NCBI GenBank assembly: GCA_910584375.1
Contig: CAJUAH010000023.1
Coordinates: 4,550-68,549 of the forward strand
Length of the DNA: 64,000 bases
Direction: 5' to 3'
Source of the DNA: an uncultured Acetatifactor sp.
GTDB lineage: Bacteria > Bacillota > Clostridia > Lachnospirales > Lachnospiraceae
The notes under the pieces were generated by a model that worked only from the letters and a program-made list of their open reading frames with translations, searched no databases and was not told the origin of the DNA. This document shows, in pieces, positions 1 to 9,010 of the stretch. The position numbers and the translations under genes were made by a program. The first letter of the stretch is position 1, and each line of letters starts with the position of its first letter.

Positions 1-111
1 GCTCCCTGCGCCATATCACAAACTGCCTCGATCTCCCATATTTTCTTGAGAAGGTTCTCAATGAAATGAAATCCCCGTCCGCAGAAATCTTTATCATGAT
101 CCGTTCCATAC
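1..111 (-). CDS. Partial unknown protein running off the left edge
   Basis: Downstream of the PcfJ gene an open frame on the minus strand continues past the window edge. The frame that reads like protein contains GFHFIENLLKKIWEIEAV near the edge, but I see no start codon for it. A different frame has an ATG at 107-109 behind a good ribosome binding site (AGGAGAGGG), but its translation looks less natural. Either the gene starts in that second frame or there is a frameshift. The family is not recognised. Confidence 0.25.
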
Positions 112-127
112 TCTGCCCTCTCCTTTC

Positions 128-2305
128 TTATGCCGCCTCCATCAGATCCTCTGTCAGAACATCCACTAACAGCCGCCCTGCCAGTTGTCCGGTATTGATG
201 ACAAGCTGCTTTTCCCTCATTTCCGCAAATTCCTGCTCCCGCAGGCTGTGGCTGATCGCTGCAAGTTCTTTTTCCTCACTGGTGATCCGCTTTGACACTT
301 CTTTCTGCCATTTTTTTAAGAACTTTGTGGCATCTTCAATGTCCGCTTCCTGCCTGTCGTACATGGTGCGCTTTTGGCGTACCGTCCCGTCAGGCTCGAT
401 CTCCAGGGTATAATAGGCTTTCCCCGGGTTGGCACTGCGGCGGAGAAACAGGACATAGCTTTCCCTGCGTTCGATGCGCTCCCAATAACGGTCGCTGCTA
501 CCTACACAGTGATGGAGATCCTCGCCCTCCTGCAGTATGTCCTCAATACAGCGCGGGCTTACCACCGAATAATTCTTGTCGCTGTACTCATAAATATCCT
601 TGATGGATTCATAGATCTGCTCCACATGGGGGTAATTTTTCAGGATCTCGCCTGCCTTTATCGCCAGCGATTTGCTGTGGCACCTCTCTACCAACTCGTC
701 ATGCCGCTTACGCAGCTTGTTTACCCGGTAGATAATGGCATCCTGCGTATCCATGTGGAAACGCTCCGCCATTGCCAGATAATCGCTCCATGTTGTCAGG
801 ACCTCCCTGCTTTTCATGCCGTTCTCCTTCATCTGCCGCCTTACATAATTATAAATCTGCACCATGCTCATACGGTTACTGATGAATTTCAGATCTTCTG
901 CTGTGATATCCTCCTGACAGAACCAGCTGGTTACATGGTCGGGCAACAGCTTTCCCGTTGCTTTCTCATACTGCAGCCATTTCAGGAACTGACTGCCGCC
1001 ATTGCACCTGCGCAGCCTTGCCAGCTGCTGGGAATCTATGCCCAGCAGTTTCTTTAAGTCGCCAAACAGACGATTCTTAAAACAGCCTTCAATGGAACAC
1101 CTGCCGTACATACACTCCATTGCCAGAGTGCCAAGCCCCGCTTTTGCCAGGCGTTCCAGCTCCGGAACGCTCTGCCACTTCGCCAGATATTTTTCCGGGT
1201 CAATTTTTTCTATCATAGCCGCCATTTCCACCAGACCGGTCTTACGCAGTTCTTTTTTTGCGAGATCCGGCAGGGTGCGCCCATACATACGCCCTTCATA
1301 GGTAGGGGAATAGTAATAATAGTAATAAAATGCCTTTGTATAGCGTTGCTCAAGGCTGGTCCTGATCCATCTTGTCTCCGTATTCTTATACACGCCCCAT
1401 GAATAAGCCCGCAATCCATATCCATCCTTATCCAGGATAACACGCCGGACCTCTGAGAACTGGCATTCTGTATGATGGTAATCTTTCCGTCTGTAAGACC
1501 TGCTCCCTTCAAATCCGCGGATCATCACGCCGTCCTCACAGCGCTGCAGCAGATACATATGTGCCGTATCTGTTCTCACAACGCCGGCAGCCTTGCCTTC
1601 AGACTTATAGACAATCTTATGGCGGCAGCAGGGACAGGTTCCCTGTTTGCCATGTTTCGGATGTTCGATCGGAACCTGCTTTTCACAATAGGTACAATAG
1701 CCTTCTGTAACCCCCCTGCGGTCATAGCGGTAAAAAATGTAATTCTCCGGAATCCCGACTTTTAACACCCATTTCTCCCAATCCTTGGGAAGCTCAGGGG
1801 TCTGTTCCATATCCAGGTCCCACGGGTCGGTCTCCCGTCTGTGGCGCTTTTTGAGTTCATCCGCCCTGACCTGAAGCTGATACTGCAAAATGCCCTTATA
1901 TCCCCCATTGGATACCTCAAGGTATCTTTTGATGGTCCGGGCGCCCTCCGGATTGATCCACTTCTTCTCGGAATAAGCGACGTATTTCGGCCATGGGATC
2001 ATATCCAGCTTTGCCGTCAGCCACTTGTTCGTCCGCCTGTCATAAGTCAGGAATTCGCCTGCCTGATTGTTGATATACAATTCATACACGGGCATGACCG
2101 ACTCCATCCGCATATATTCCGGCAGAAAGAAAGCCACCTTCAGGATTCCGCTTAATACCTGGCAGCGCATATAAAGCCCATAGGTATAGCTTTCTCTCAC
2201 ATAGGAATATGACATTTCCCTTTTTAAGGTATCATCTGCCGCCATCCGCATCATCTTGGGGGTAGCCTTCAATGTCCGTAATTTTAATAGCTCTCCTTTT
2301 TTCAT
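128..2305 (-). CDS. PcfJ-like protein
   Basis: 725 aa. It matches the PcfJ-like family, a conserved gene of conjugative elements and some phages, named after a pCF10 transfer-region protein. The molecular role is unknown. Two Cys pairs near residues 205-230 (CTYCEKQ and CPCCRHK) form a probable zinc ribbon. The C-terminal half holds the conserved PcfJ core with the segment EDLHHCVGSSDRYWERI, near residue 600. The start ATG overlaps the stop of the preceding gene by 4 nt (ATGA), indicating translational coupling. It is the last complete gene of the leftward operon. There is no signal peptide or membrane segment, so it is probably cytoplasmic. Confidence 0.8.
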   Translation of the reverse strand: MKKGELLKLRTLKATPKMMRMAADDTLKREMSYSYVRESYTYGLYMRCQVLSGILKVAFFLPEYMRMESVMPVYELYINNQAGEFLTYDRRTNKWLTAKLDMIPWPKYVAYSEKKWINPEGARTIKRYLEVSNGGYKGILQYQLQVRADELKKRHRRETDPWDLDMEQTPELPKDWEKWVLKVGIPENYIFYRYDRRGVTEGYCTYCEKQVPIEHPKHGKQGTCPCCRHKIVYKSEGKAAGVVRTDTAHMYLLQRCEDGVMIRGFEGSRSYRRKDYHHTECQFSEVRRVILDKDGYGLRAYSWGVYKNTETRWIRTSLEQRYTKAFYYYYYYSPTYEGRMYGRTLPDLAKKELRKTGLVEMAAMIEKIDPEKYLAKWQSVPELERLAKAGLGTLAMECMYGRCSIEGCFKNRLFGDLKKLLGIDSQQLARLRRCNGGSQFLKWLQYEKATGKLLPDHVTSWFCQEDITAEDLKFISNRMSMVQIYNYVRRQMKENGMKSREVLTTWSDYLAMAERFHMDTQDAIIYRVNKLRKRHDELVERCHSKSLAIKAGEILKNYPHVEQIYESIKDIYEYSDKNYSVVSPRCIEDILQEGEDLHHCVGSSDRYWERIERRESYVLFLRRSANPGKAYYTLEIEPDGTVRQKRTMYDRQEADIEDATKFLKKWQKEVSKRITSEEKELAAISHSLREQEFAEMREKQLVINTGQLAGRLLVDVLTEDLMEAA

Positions 2306-2850
2306 AATAACAAGACCTGCCTTTCTTTCAAGTTTACATCATACCATCTGCCCGGCATGATATCTGCGCCATCTACGGAGGTGAGCGCAACCTGTTCTAT
2401 TGTTCCTGTTTCCGCATTTTCCCTGGCTAATGCCAGGATGTCTCCCATTTCTCCCTTTGCCACGGGGTCCATGCCCCTTACGACTGCATATCCGCCGCGT
2501 GCCTCCGCCCGGTCCTTCTTCACATGGCTGCTCCACTCCCGCAGGGGATGGTCTGCCATAAAGGCCAGACCATGCAGGAAAAACTCCCTTCGGGTTAATT
2601 TTTTTAAGACGGTCAGCTCTGTGCAGGAAATTTTTGAGTCAACATCATCCTCATCAATATCCCCTCCTGCGCTGACAATACAATATTCTGAACTTTCCAT
2701 ATCCGGATAATAGGTAAGGCAGTCCAGCGGATTTTCGGCACAATGGAATCCGTTCTGTCTGCAGTTTGCTTTATCTGTGCGGTTTAAGCCCATTTTGAAC
2801 TTATATTCCAGACAGATAAGCCCCTGCTGAAACGCCTTATAAGCAATCAT
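2302..2850 (-). CDS. DUF7666-like protein
   Basis: 182 aa, function unknown. The N-terminus (MIAYKAFQ, then GFHCAENPLDCLTYY around residues 34-48) has the layout of small phage/ICE proteins annotated as DUF7666: a 'gain-of-colour' start followed by a Gly-Phe-His-x-Cys motif. A strong ribosome binding site (AAGGAGG) precedes the ATG. The gene lies 10 bp after PcfK and overlaps the PcfJ start by 4 nt, so the three genes are one translational unit. No catalytic motif is visible. Confidence 0.6.
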   Translation of the reverse strand: MIAYKAFQQGLICLEYKFKMGLNRTDKANCRQNGFHCAENPLDCLTYYPDMESSEYCIVSAGGDIDEDDVDSKISCTELTVLKKLTRREFFLHGLAFMADHPLREWSSHVKKDRAEARGGYAVVRGMDPVAKGEMGDILALARENAETGTIEQVALTSVDGADIMPGRWYDVNLKERQVLLL

Positions 2851-2860
2851 TTTTCCCTCC

Positions 2861-3886
2861 TTAACTTGCCTGATTTCCCTGCAGCATCATATCCATCAGG
2901 GATATTTGCCCTGTCACCTGTACATTCTCCGCTTTTTTCTCCTGCTCCGGTTTCTTTTCCGGAACCTTGGCTTTTTTCTCCTTCTTTTCTGTTTTCTTTT
3001 TGGCCGCAGGCTTATAACCTGCCTTTCCGATATAGGGCTTAGGGACAAATTTTTCCTCTTCCTCCTCGTCTTCTTTGGCAAGGGGATTCCTGAAATAATC
3101 TTCCGCCCACTGGTAGCACAGGCCGTCAGGAATGTCACTCCCATAGCCCTGCTGCCCTGTTCCGAGTTTGACACCATTGGCTTTCATCTCATCCTGGACA
3201 TAATCCCATGCCTTCCGGTTAATATACTGAAAACAATGAACCATGCTTTTTCGGGGTTCCAGCACCATGCGGGCAAATTCGGGGTCTTCCAGGCAGAGCG
3301 TCTGGATATATTCCGCCACACAGTCCTTCATATTGCGCCGCGTGAGCTTTTCCGTATCGGCGCTGATCCGCTCCATGGACTTTTTCACAAGTTCTTCCTC
3401 GCTCATACCGGCAAGCGCTTCTTTTTGTTTCCGCAGGGCATCCTTTTTCTGCTGCTGCCTTGCCTCCCACTGCGCTTTCCGCTCTGCCTCTGCCGCCTCG
3501 TGCTTTGCCCGCCTAGTTTCTTCGTCCTCTTCCTGCGGCTGTTCCTCCATATGGTTGTCTTCCGCAGTATCCTCTCCTTCAGGCTCTGCCGCAGGCCCTG
3601 CTGTTTCTTCCTCCACAGGCTCCGCTGACGGCGCAATCATATCTTCTGCCACAGGTCCCCCGGCAAACCCGGCTGTTTCTTCTGCCGCAGGTTCTTCATA
3701 CACGGCATCTTCCGCTGGCATTCCTTCTGTCACTCCTGCAGCCTCCGCAGGAATTGCATATACCTGTTCCGGCGGAACCGGAAGGGTATCCATCTCCTGT
3801 ACTGCTGCCTGATTATCAAATGGGGTTCCCATTACAGCATACTGCCATCCTCCGGCTGTCATATTGTTCTGATTCATTTCGCTCAT
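2861..3886 (-). CDS. PcfK-like protein (AcrIIA9 family relative)
   Basis: 341 aa from the ATG at 3884-3886, chosen because GGAAAGAGG precedes it; an in-frame start 30 nt upstream lacks this. Residues ~1-130 are an acidic, Glu/Ala/Pro-rich linker. Residues ~130-175 are a charged coiled-coil-like stretch. The conserved PcfK core follows, about residues 175-270, with MVHCFQYINRKAWDYVQD and WAEDYFRNPL. The tail is Lys-rich and ends in QISLMDMMLQG, a short motif resembling protein-docking tails. PcfK-like proteins include AcrIIA9, an inhibitor of type II-A Cas9. Whether this long version inhibits Cas9 is inference. It sits next to PcfJ, as on pCF10-like elements. Confidence 0.7.
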   Translation of the reverse strand: MSEMNQNNMTAGGWQYAVMGTPFDNQAAVQEMDTLPVPPEQVYAIPAEAAGVTEGMPAEDAVYEEPAAEETAGFAGGPVAEDMIAPSAEPVEEETAGPAAEPEGEDTAEDNHMEEQPQEEDEETRRAKHEAAEAERKAQWEARQQQKKDALRKQKEALAGMSEEELVKKSMERISADTEKLTRRNMKDCVAEYIQTLCLEDPEFARMVLEPRKSMVHCFQYINRKAWDYVQDEMKANGVKLGTGQQGYGSDIPDGLCYQWAEDYFRNPLAKEDEEEEEKFVPKPYIGKAGYKPAAKKKTEKKEKKAKVPEKKPEQEKKAENVQVTGQISLMDMMLQGNQAS

Positions 3887-3994
3887 ATTTCCTCTCTTTC
3901 CGCGCAAAAAAGACACGGCACCGGAATATTTTCCCGAACCATGCCCTTATTTACCGCTCTGGCGCCGCCCTGTAATCTTATCAAAGCGGCAGGT

Positions 3995-5731
3995 TTACTT
4001 GTTCTTCATTGGTTTTGCCAGAAACGGGGAAAACCGTACCGGCACAAACTGAGGGGAATCCACATAATAGTAATCCCTTTTCTCCTCATCATACAGCTCT
4101 ATAACATCAGAGGGGGAAATTGGTCGCCCCTGATAGTGCTGCAGATTCTTTTCGCTGCTGAAATCACGAAACAGCCGCCCTAACAGTTCTTTGTCCGTCA
4201 TTACGACAGGACAGAATATCTTTTCGTCGTACACCAGCCGGTATTTCCCGGCCGGGGGCTGTTCAAACCCTGCTTTATACATCCATTGTATCCCTTTGAA
4301 CGCAAAAGCAATGGTTCTTTCCTCCTCCGAGAAGTCCAGCTGATAGATGCGGACTCCCTGTGTCCTGCGCTGTGCATCCAGCAGGGCTTTCAGCGCAGCC
4401 TTGCCGTCTTTGCAGAATATCTGATACTCGTCTTCCGTAAGCCCTAAAAACTCTGACGGGTTCCCTTCCTGCTGTCCGCCGGAATGCCACTGCTCTATGC
4501 AGTTATCGACAGATTCCATATCAGACAGCCCATTCAGGTAACCCTGCTTAAAATCCATACCCTCTTTTTCCTCGGTTTTCCGGAGTGCGAGCTGCCAGTC
4601 ATCCACCCCTTTGTAATTGGGGTTCCATGTCAGCCGCCTGCATTCCATGCCATACTTTTTTGCCAGCAGGTATATTTTTGAACTGCCTTTTTCCGTCATC
4701 TCATTGCTGTACTTATCCATATCGTGGGCCTCTATGATAAGCTCCGTCCCATTCTGTGCCAGCAATGCAAACAGCGGATCAAGCTGCTGTACATTGTTTG
4801 CCCCCGCAATCGCCGCAAAAGAGCGGTTCATCAGCGAGTTCGCAATATCGGCTTTCAGCAGCCCTTCCGTTACATAAATTGTCCGCGAAAACGGATTCCC
4901 CACGAAATGCACCGGACTGCCGGATGTCACACCCATTGGTTTACCGGAGGATGACAGCCACAGATATTTCGTTCCCTGCTTTTCCGGGGGATCGTCCTTA
5001 TTCCTGATTGGTACGTCCAGCATAATCTGTGCTCCCTTAATCAAGCCGTCAACACCGACTGCCGGAATCAGGATGCCCGACATCCTGCTGCTGAATTTTA
5101 CGGTCCAGCTCCCATTGTCTGTCTGATAAAATCCTGGCACTCCCTGTACCACACAACCCTGCTTTATCAGCCGTTCTGTCAGGGAACGGCACAAAAAATA
5201 TGGCGGCGTACTCTTAAATCCAAAACGGCTAATCTGCTCATCCGTCAGGCCTCTTTTGTCTGACCGCAGATGTTCCCGGTGCGCAGGCTTTAAGGTCAGC
5301 ATCCCGAACAGCATGGAAAATGTCTGGTGAATATCCTGTGCGCTTGCCCGTTCGGATTGTGCAACTTCCCTTTGTTCAGTTTGCAGGGGATAGGTGCCGG
5401 CGCCGGCAGAACTGCCCGCCAGCGCCCTTTCGCTTTCCCCATATCCCCAGCCTGTGTCTCCTGCCTGCAGCGCATCACAGATTTCCCGGTAGGCATCGGA
5501 ATTTGTGGTGTTATGGTATTTCGCATACAAAGCCAGCATCCCGCCATGTTCATCACAGTAGTTGCATCTCCAGACATTTTTTGTAAAATTCACATTCATC
5601 TTTCCCCGGCAGTCCCCGCAGAACGGGCAGTCCGTATAAACACTGCCCGCCTGCCGGCGCCGTATCCTCAAATGCAGCAATTCCACCACATCCATGATCC
5701 CAAATGGAAAATCCTGTGGATATGAGGTCAC
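3995..5731 (-). CDS. CHC2 zinc-finger / Toprim-like primase-type protein
   Basis: 578 aa. The N-terminus carries a DnaG-type CHC2 zinc finger, with CPFCGDCRGKMNV and WRCNYCDEHGG at residues ~35-65. The middle part (~residues 270-380) is Toprim/DUF3854-like, with IYVTEGLLKADIA and LIIEAHDMDKYSN supplying the acidic residues. This suggests primase activity or DNA-replication initiation for the element. No RNA-polymerase core typical of full DnaG is evident. The GTG start at 5729-5731 is preferred because AGGAGG lies 8 nt upstream; the first GTG, 9 nt earlier, overlaps that site. The gene lies between the repeat protein and PcfK in the leftward operon. Confidence 0.7.
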   Translation of the reverse strand: MTSYPQDFPFGIMDVVELLHLRIRRRQAGSVYTDCPFCGDCRGKMNVNFTKNVWRCNYCDEHGGMLALYAKYHNTTNSDAYREICDALQAGDTGWGYGESERALAGSSAGAGTYPLQTEQREVAQSERASAQDIHQTFSMLFGMLTLKPAHREHLRSDKRGLTDEQISRFGFKSTPPYFLCRSLTERLIKQGCVVQGVPGFYQTDNGSWTVKFSSRMSGILIPAVGVDGLIKGAQIMLDVPIRNKDDPPEKQGTKYLWLSSSGKPMGVTSGSPVHFVGNPFSRTIYVTEGLLKADIANSLMNRSFAAIAGANNVQQLDPLFALLAQNGTELIIEAHDMDKYSNEMTEKGSSKIYLLAKKYGMECRRLTWNPNYKGVDDWQLALRKTEEKEGMDFKQGYLNGLSDMESVDNCIEQWHSGGQQEGNPSEFLGLTEDEYQIFCKDGKAALKALLDAQRRTQGVRIYQLDFSEEERTIAFAFKGIQWMYKAGFEQPPAGKYRLVYDEKIFCPVVMTDKELLGRLFRDFSSEKNLQHYQGRPISPSDVIELYDEEKRDYYYVDSPQFVPVRFSPFLAKPMKNK

Positions 5732-5773
5732 TACCAGCACCTCCTTCCCCTGCCATATTCAGGACTCCTCCCA

Positions 5774-7330
5774 TCAGCCTGCTTTTTTTGCCTCAAGGGA
5801 ATCCAGCATAATCTTTGCTGCAGCCCGGAGAATATTGTTATCCCCCTTATAGCCTCCGTAAACATAGTATTTCAGGCTGGGCGGACGTCGGTCTGCAACC
5901 TCGGCCATTGTCCAGCCCTTGCAGGCGCCTACATCAACCACGACTTTCTGCGCCTCCTCAAATGTCATACGGCTCAGGATTTCCTCTACGGGCGTACCCG
6001 GCATATAGCCTGACTCCGCCGCCTGTTCCTGAACATCCTCTTTTATAGGGATGCTCTCTGCTGTTATCGGCATGCTTTCTTCGGAAGGCTGTGCGGTTAC
6101 GGATACAGGCTGTTCCCTTACGGGCAGACGGGTTTCTTCCGGCATGACCGGCAGATGTTCTTCCGCATGCTGTTGTACCGCCGCAGCTGCTGCCTGTGGC
6201 ATCTGCACTACATTCTGTGCCACGGCTGCCTGTTGTGACGGCTGCTGTGCCGGTTGTTTTACTGCCTGCGCCTGCAAAACAGGTGCGGGCTGTGGCTGTG
6301 CCACTCTCTGCTGTACTGCCGCCTGAGACATGGGCTGCTGTACCCTCTGGACTGCTTGCGCTGCCGCTGTCTGTGATACGGACTGTTGTACCGTTTGGAC
6401 GGTTCTTTGAGTTGTTACTGTCTGTAGTGACGGCTGCGGATTAGGCTGAACTGCTTTCTGTACCGCAGCCTGTGGTATAGGCTGTGGTAACGGCTGGGCT
6501 GTTTTCTGCTGTACTACTGCTGCCGCTTGTGAAACGGGCTGCTGTGCTGACTGAGCTGTTCTCTGTACCGCTGCCTGTGGTGACGGCTGCGGATTAGGCT
6601 GTACCGTTTTCTGCACCGTTGCCTGCGATACAGGCTGTTGTGCTGATTGGACTGCTTTCTGCTGTACTGCCGCCGTCTGTGATACGACCTGCTGTGCCGG
6701 TTGAACCATTCTCTGTACTGCTGCCTGTGGCATGGTCTGCGCTTTCGGCTCTGCTTTCTGTGCTGACTGCACATCAGGCTGTACCACGCGCTGTTGGGTA
6801 ACGGGCTGCTGTGCTGGCATGGGCATCTGCGCCGGAGCTGTTCCCGGAACATCAGTTGTCCCCATCTGTTTCTTTGATACAGGAATCTCACTTCCATACT
6901 GCTCATTTACCCCAAGTCCGGTCAGATCCGCAAATTGAATGCCAAACCCGGCATTGTTCAGCGCCACCGCCAAAGCTGCATCCTGCGCATCCCTGATATA
7001 GTCGCCGCTTTTTGCCTCCTCCGCCGTACACTGTGCGATATAATTACTGAAAGGCTCCTCATCGCTCCGGTCCATATAGACCTGCGCCTCAAAAATGGCA
7101 ATCTGCTCTGTGATCCGGAGGGATTTCAGCTTCATCCTCCCGTTGGGCCGCGCCATACGGAACCATGCTTTCATATACCGCAGATCAAGCCTCCATACTT
7201 TCTCCCTGGTATCCTCGGATACAGCCATGCGCAGGAAATTCAAAGGCTCAAAACCCGGAACCCTGTTCATTGCTGCTGCCGCAGGCACACTCTGGTACAT
7301 ACACTGACTCTGATTTTTGTTTTCGCTCAT
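5774..7330 (-). CDS. Q/P-rich repeat protein with single-strand-annealing-like ends
   Basis: 518 aa. It has three parts. Residues ~1-150 form a globular domain (EPLNFLRMAV, LRYMKAWFRMARP, AQDAALAVALNNAGFGIQF), whose layout recalls phage Rad52/RecT-like annealing proteins. Residues ~165-420 are a long low-complexity tract of degenerate ~20-25-residue repeats rich in Gln, Pro, Val and Ala (AAVQ..VQ..QQPVSQ). Residues ~440-515 are a small C-terminal domain (MTFEEAQKVVVDVGACKGWT ... YVYGGYKGDNNILRAAAKI), somewhat like the exonuclease-X C-terminal fold. An annealase role would fit the neighbouring YqaJ nuclease but is only inference. AGGAGG precedes the ATG. Confidence 0.45.
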   Translation of the reverse strand: MSENKNQSQCMYQSVPAAAAMNRVPGFEPLNFLRMAVSEDTREKVWRLDLRYMKAWFRMARPNGRMKLKSLRITEQIAIFEAQVYMDRSDEEPFSNYIAQCTAEEAKSGDYIRDAQDAALAVALNNAGFGIQFADLTGLGVNEQYGSEIPVSKKQMGTTDVPGTAPAQMPMPAQQPVTQQRVVQPDVQSAQKAEPKAQTMPQAAVQRMVQPAQQVVSQTAAVQQKAVQSAQQPVSQATVQKTVQPNPQPSPQAAVQRTAQSAQQPVSQAAAVVQQKTAQPLPQPIPQAAVQKAVQPNPQPSLQTVTTQRTVQTVQQSVSQTAAAQAVQRVQQPMSQAAVQQRVAQPQPAPVLQAQAVKQPAQQPSQQAAVAQNVVQMPQAAAAAVQQHAEEHLPVMPEETRLPVREQPVSVTAQPSEESMPITAESIPIKEDVQEQAAESGYMPGTPVEEILSRMTFEEAQKVVVDVGACKGWTMAEVADRRPPSLKYYVYGGYKGDNNILRAAAKIMLDSLEAKKAG

Positions 7331-7389
7331 ATTGATAATCTCCTCCTAATATATAAGTATAGGGTTTCAGTACCCAACAGCCAGTTGGG

Positions 7390-7610
7390 ACTTAATCCTC
7401 TCATTGTTTAAGCTGTATAATGATTTGGCATTGGTGTGACGTTTTCTCCTTGGACCATTAAGGTGTCCGCACGAAAGCCAGTCAGCCAGCCTATCATTTG
7501 CAGCTGTTCGATTTATGCAGGTTGGACTGTCCATGTACATGTCCGTTTGATACCCCAGGAGATTGAATAAGCAATGAGAAATGCTGGATACCATGCAAAT
7601 TCATTTTCAG
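7390..7610 (+). ncRNA. Probable bridge RNA of the IS110 element
   Basis: IS110-family elements of the IS621 type carry a structured bridge RNA in the non-coding end upstream of the transposase; its two loops pair with donor and target DNA. Here ~230 nt without a gene precede the transposase. It holds possible pairings, such as CTCCTTGG near 7447 with CCAGGAG near 7555, and several short hairpins. This assignment rests on position and family knowledge. The two guide loops were not resolved. Confidence 0.4.
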
Positions 7611-7623
7611 GAGGCACATTAGA

Positions 7624-8838
7624 ATGTACAACGCAGTCGGTATTGATGTTTCAAAGGGCAAGAGCACCATCGCAGTCCTGCAGCCCGGAGGCGTCATTGT
7701 CAGGAAACCTTTTGATGTTTTCCACACTTCCCATTCCTTAAAGGAACTGTCCGATTATCTGGCTTCCCTTGAAGGGGATACAAGGGTCGTGATGGAATGC
7801 ACCGGCAGGTACCATGAGCCCATGGCAAATGCCCTGTCTGGTGCCGGATTATTCGTAACTGTCGTTAATCCGCACCTCATCAAAAACTTCGGTAATAATA
7901 CCCTGCGCAAAGTCAAATCTGACCCTGCCGATGCCAAAAAGATAGCACGCTATACCCTTGACAACTGGGCTGAACTGCGTCAGTATTCCAGTATGGATAA
8001 TACACGCAGCCAACTGAAAACCTTAAATTCACAATTCAGCTTCTTTATGAAGCAGAAGGTTTCCGCAAAGGCAAACCTGATCGCCCTGTTGGATAACACA
8101 TATCCCGGTGTGAACAACCTGTTCAGCAGCCCTGCCCGTGAGGACGGCAGCGAAAAATGGGTCGATTACGCTTACTCATTCTGGCATGTGGACTGTGTCC
8201 GCAAGATCGGCTTGAAGGCCTTTACAGAGCGCTACGAAGCCTTTTGCAGGAAGCACCATTACATTTACCAGCCATCCAAGCCGGAGGAACTGTTTAGCGC
8301 CTCAAGAGAACTTGTTGCCGTCTTCCCAAAAGAGAAATCCTACAAGCTTCTGATCCAGCAAAGCATACAGCAGCTCAATCTTGCCTCTGCCCATATCGAA
8401 CAACTCCGCAGGGAGATGGATGCACTTGCTTCCACGCTCCCTGAATACGAGGTTGTCATGGGCATATATGGCGTGGGTAAAACTTACGGTCCCCAGCTCA
8501 TTGCTGAGATTGGTGATGTCTCAAGATTTACCCATCGGGAGGCAATCACTGCTTTTGCAGGTGTCGATCCCGGTGTGGACCAGTCAGGGCAGCACAACTC
8601 CAAGAGCAACAAAGCTTCCAAATGTGGAACCGGCAGGCTCCGTAAGACCCTGTTCCAGGTCATGACCACCCTGCTCCAGAATGCCCCGGAGGATGAACCT
8701 GTCTACCAGTTTCTGAACCGGAAGCGTTCCGAAGGAAAACCTTACTATGTGTACATGACTGCCGGTGCGAATAAGTTCCTCCGCATCTACTACGGCAAGG
8801 TAAAAGCGCATCTGCGCAGCCTGGAACAAAACGAATAA
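7624..8838 (+). CDS. IS110-family transposase
   Basis: 404 aa, full length for the family. The N-terminal RuvC-like DEDD domain shows GIDVSKGKS (first Asp, ~residue 8), VVMECTGRYHEP (Glu, ~residue 61) and KSDPADAKKIARY (Asp pair, ~residues 99-102). The C-terminal Transposase_20 domain contains GVGKTYGPQLIAEIGD and GVDPGVDQSGQ, followed by SKCGTGRLRKTL. The start ATG follows AGGAGG by 8 nt. The element moves by a bridge-RNA-guided recombinase reaction in characterised relatives. It reads opposite to the host operon, so it may reduce expression of the genes to its left. Confidence 0.93.
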   Translation: MYNAVGIDVSKGKSTIAVLQPGGVIVRKPFDVFHTSHSLKELSDYLASLEGDTRVVMECTGRYHEPMANALSGAGLFVTVVNPHLIKNFGNNTLRKVKSDPADAKKIARYTLDNWAELRQYSSMDNTRSQLKTLNSQFSFFMKQKVSAKANLIALLDNTYPGVNNLFSSPAREDGSEKWVDYAYSFWHVDCVRKIGLKAFTERYEAFCRKHHYIYQPSKPEELFSASRELVAVFPKEKSYKLLIQQSIQQLNLASAHIEQLRREMDALASTLPEYEVVMGIYGVGKTYGPQLIAEIGDVSRFTHREAITAFAGVDPGVDQSGQHNSKSNKASKCGTGRLRKTLFQVMTTLLQNAPEDEPVYQFLNRKRSEGKPYYVYMTAGANKFLRIYYGKVKAHLRSLEQNE

Positions 8839-9010
8839 TCGTTCCATCTATTATGGCTTTCTTTTTGACCGGCTAACGAGGCGGTCTTAGAGTTGTACCA
8901 AAAATCACTTCACAAAATTTTTTCAAAAAGTGCTTGACTTTTTATTAGCAGGCTCTCGTTAAAATAAATAAGAGATACAAAGCGCTTTTTCTGCACCCTG
9001 CATCCCATTT

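Larger units (their letters stand above)
7350..8990 (+). mobile_element. IS110-family insertion sequence
   Basis: An IS110-type transposase lies opposite in strand to the surrounding operon, with ~250 bp of non-coding sequence upstream and ~150 bp downstream. It separates the RecD2 stop (9011) from the ribosome binding site of the Q/P-rich gene (7345). IS110 elements have no long terminal inverted repeats, so the exact ends cannot be read; the limits are approximate. The insertion leaves both flanking genes intact but lies inside their transcription unit. Confidence 0.7.

Noticed and set aside
6170..6830. Tandem DNA repeat
   Set aside because: The repetitive DNA is explained by the degenerate Gln/Pro-rich coding repeats of the gene at 5774-7330. 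Units are too diverged to list as a separate DNA repeat.
5815..6938. Cys/Ala-rich frames opposite the Q/P-rich gene
   Set aside because: They are by-products of the repetitive Gln/Pro codons on the other strand.
8925..8990. Outward promoter at the right end of the IS110 element
   Set aside because: A TTGACT is present at about 8935, but no -10 hexamer lies at suitable spacing, and it would read against the adjacent RecD2 gene.
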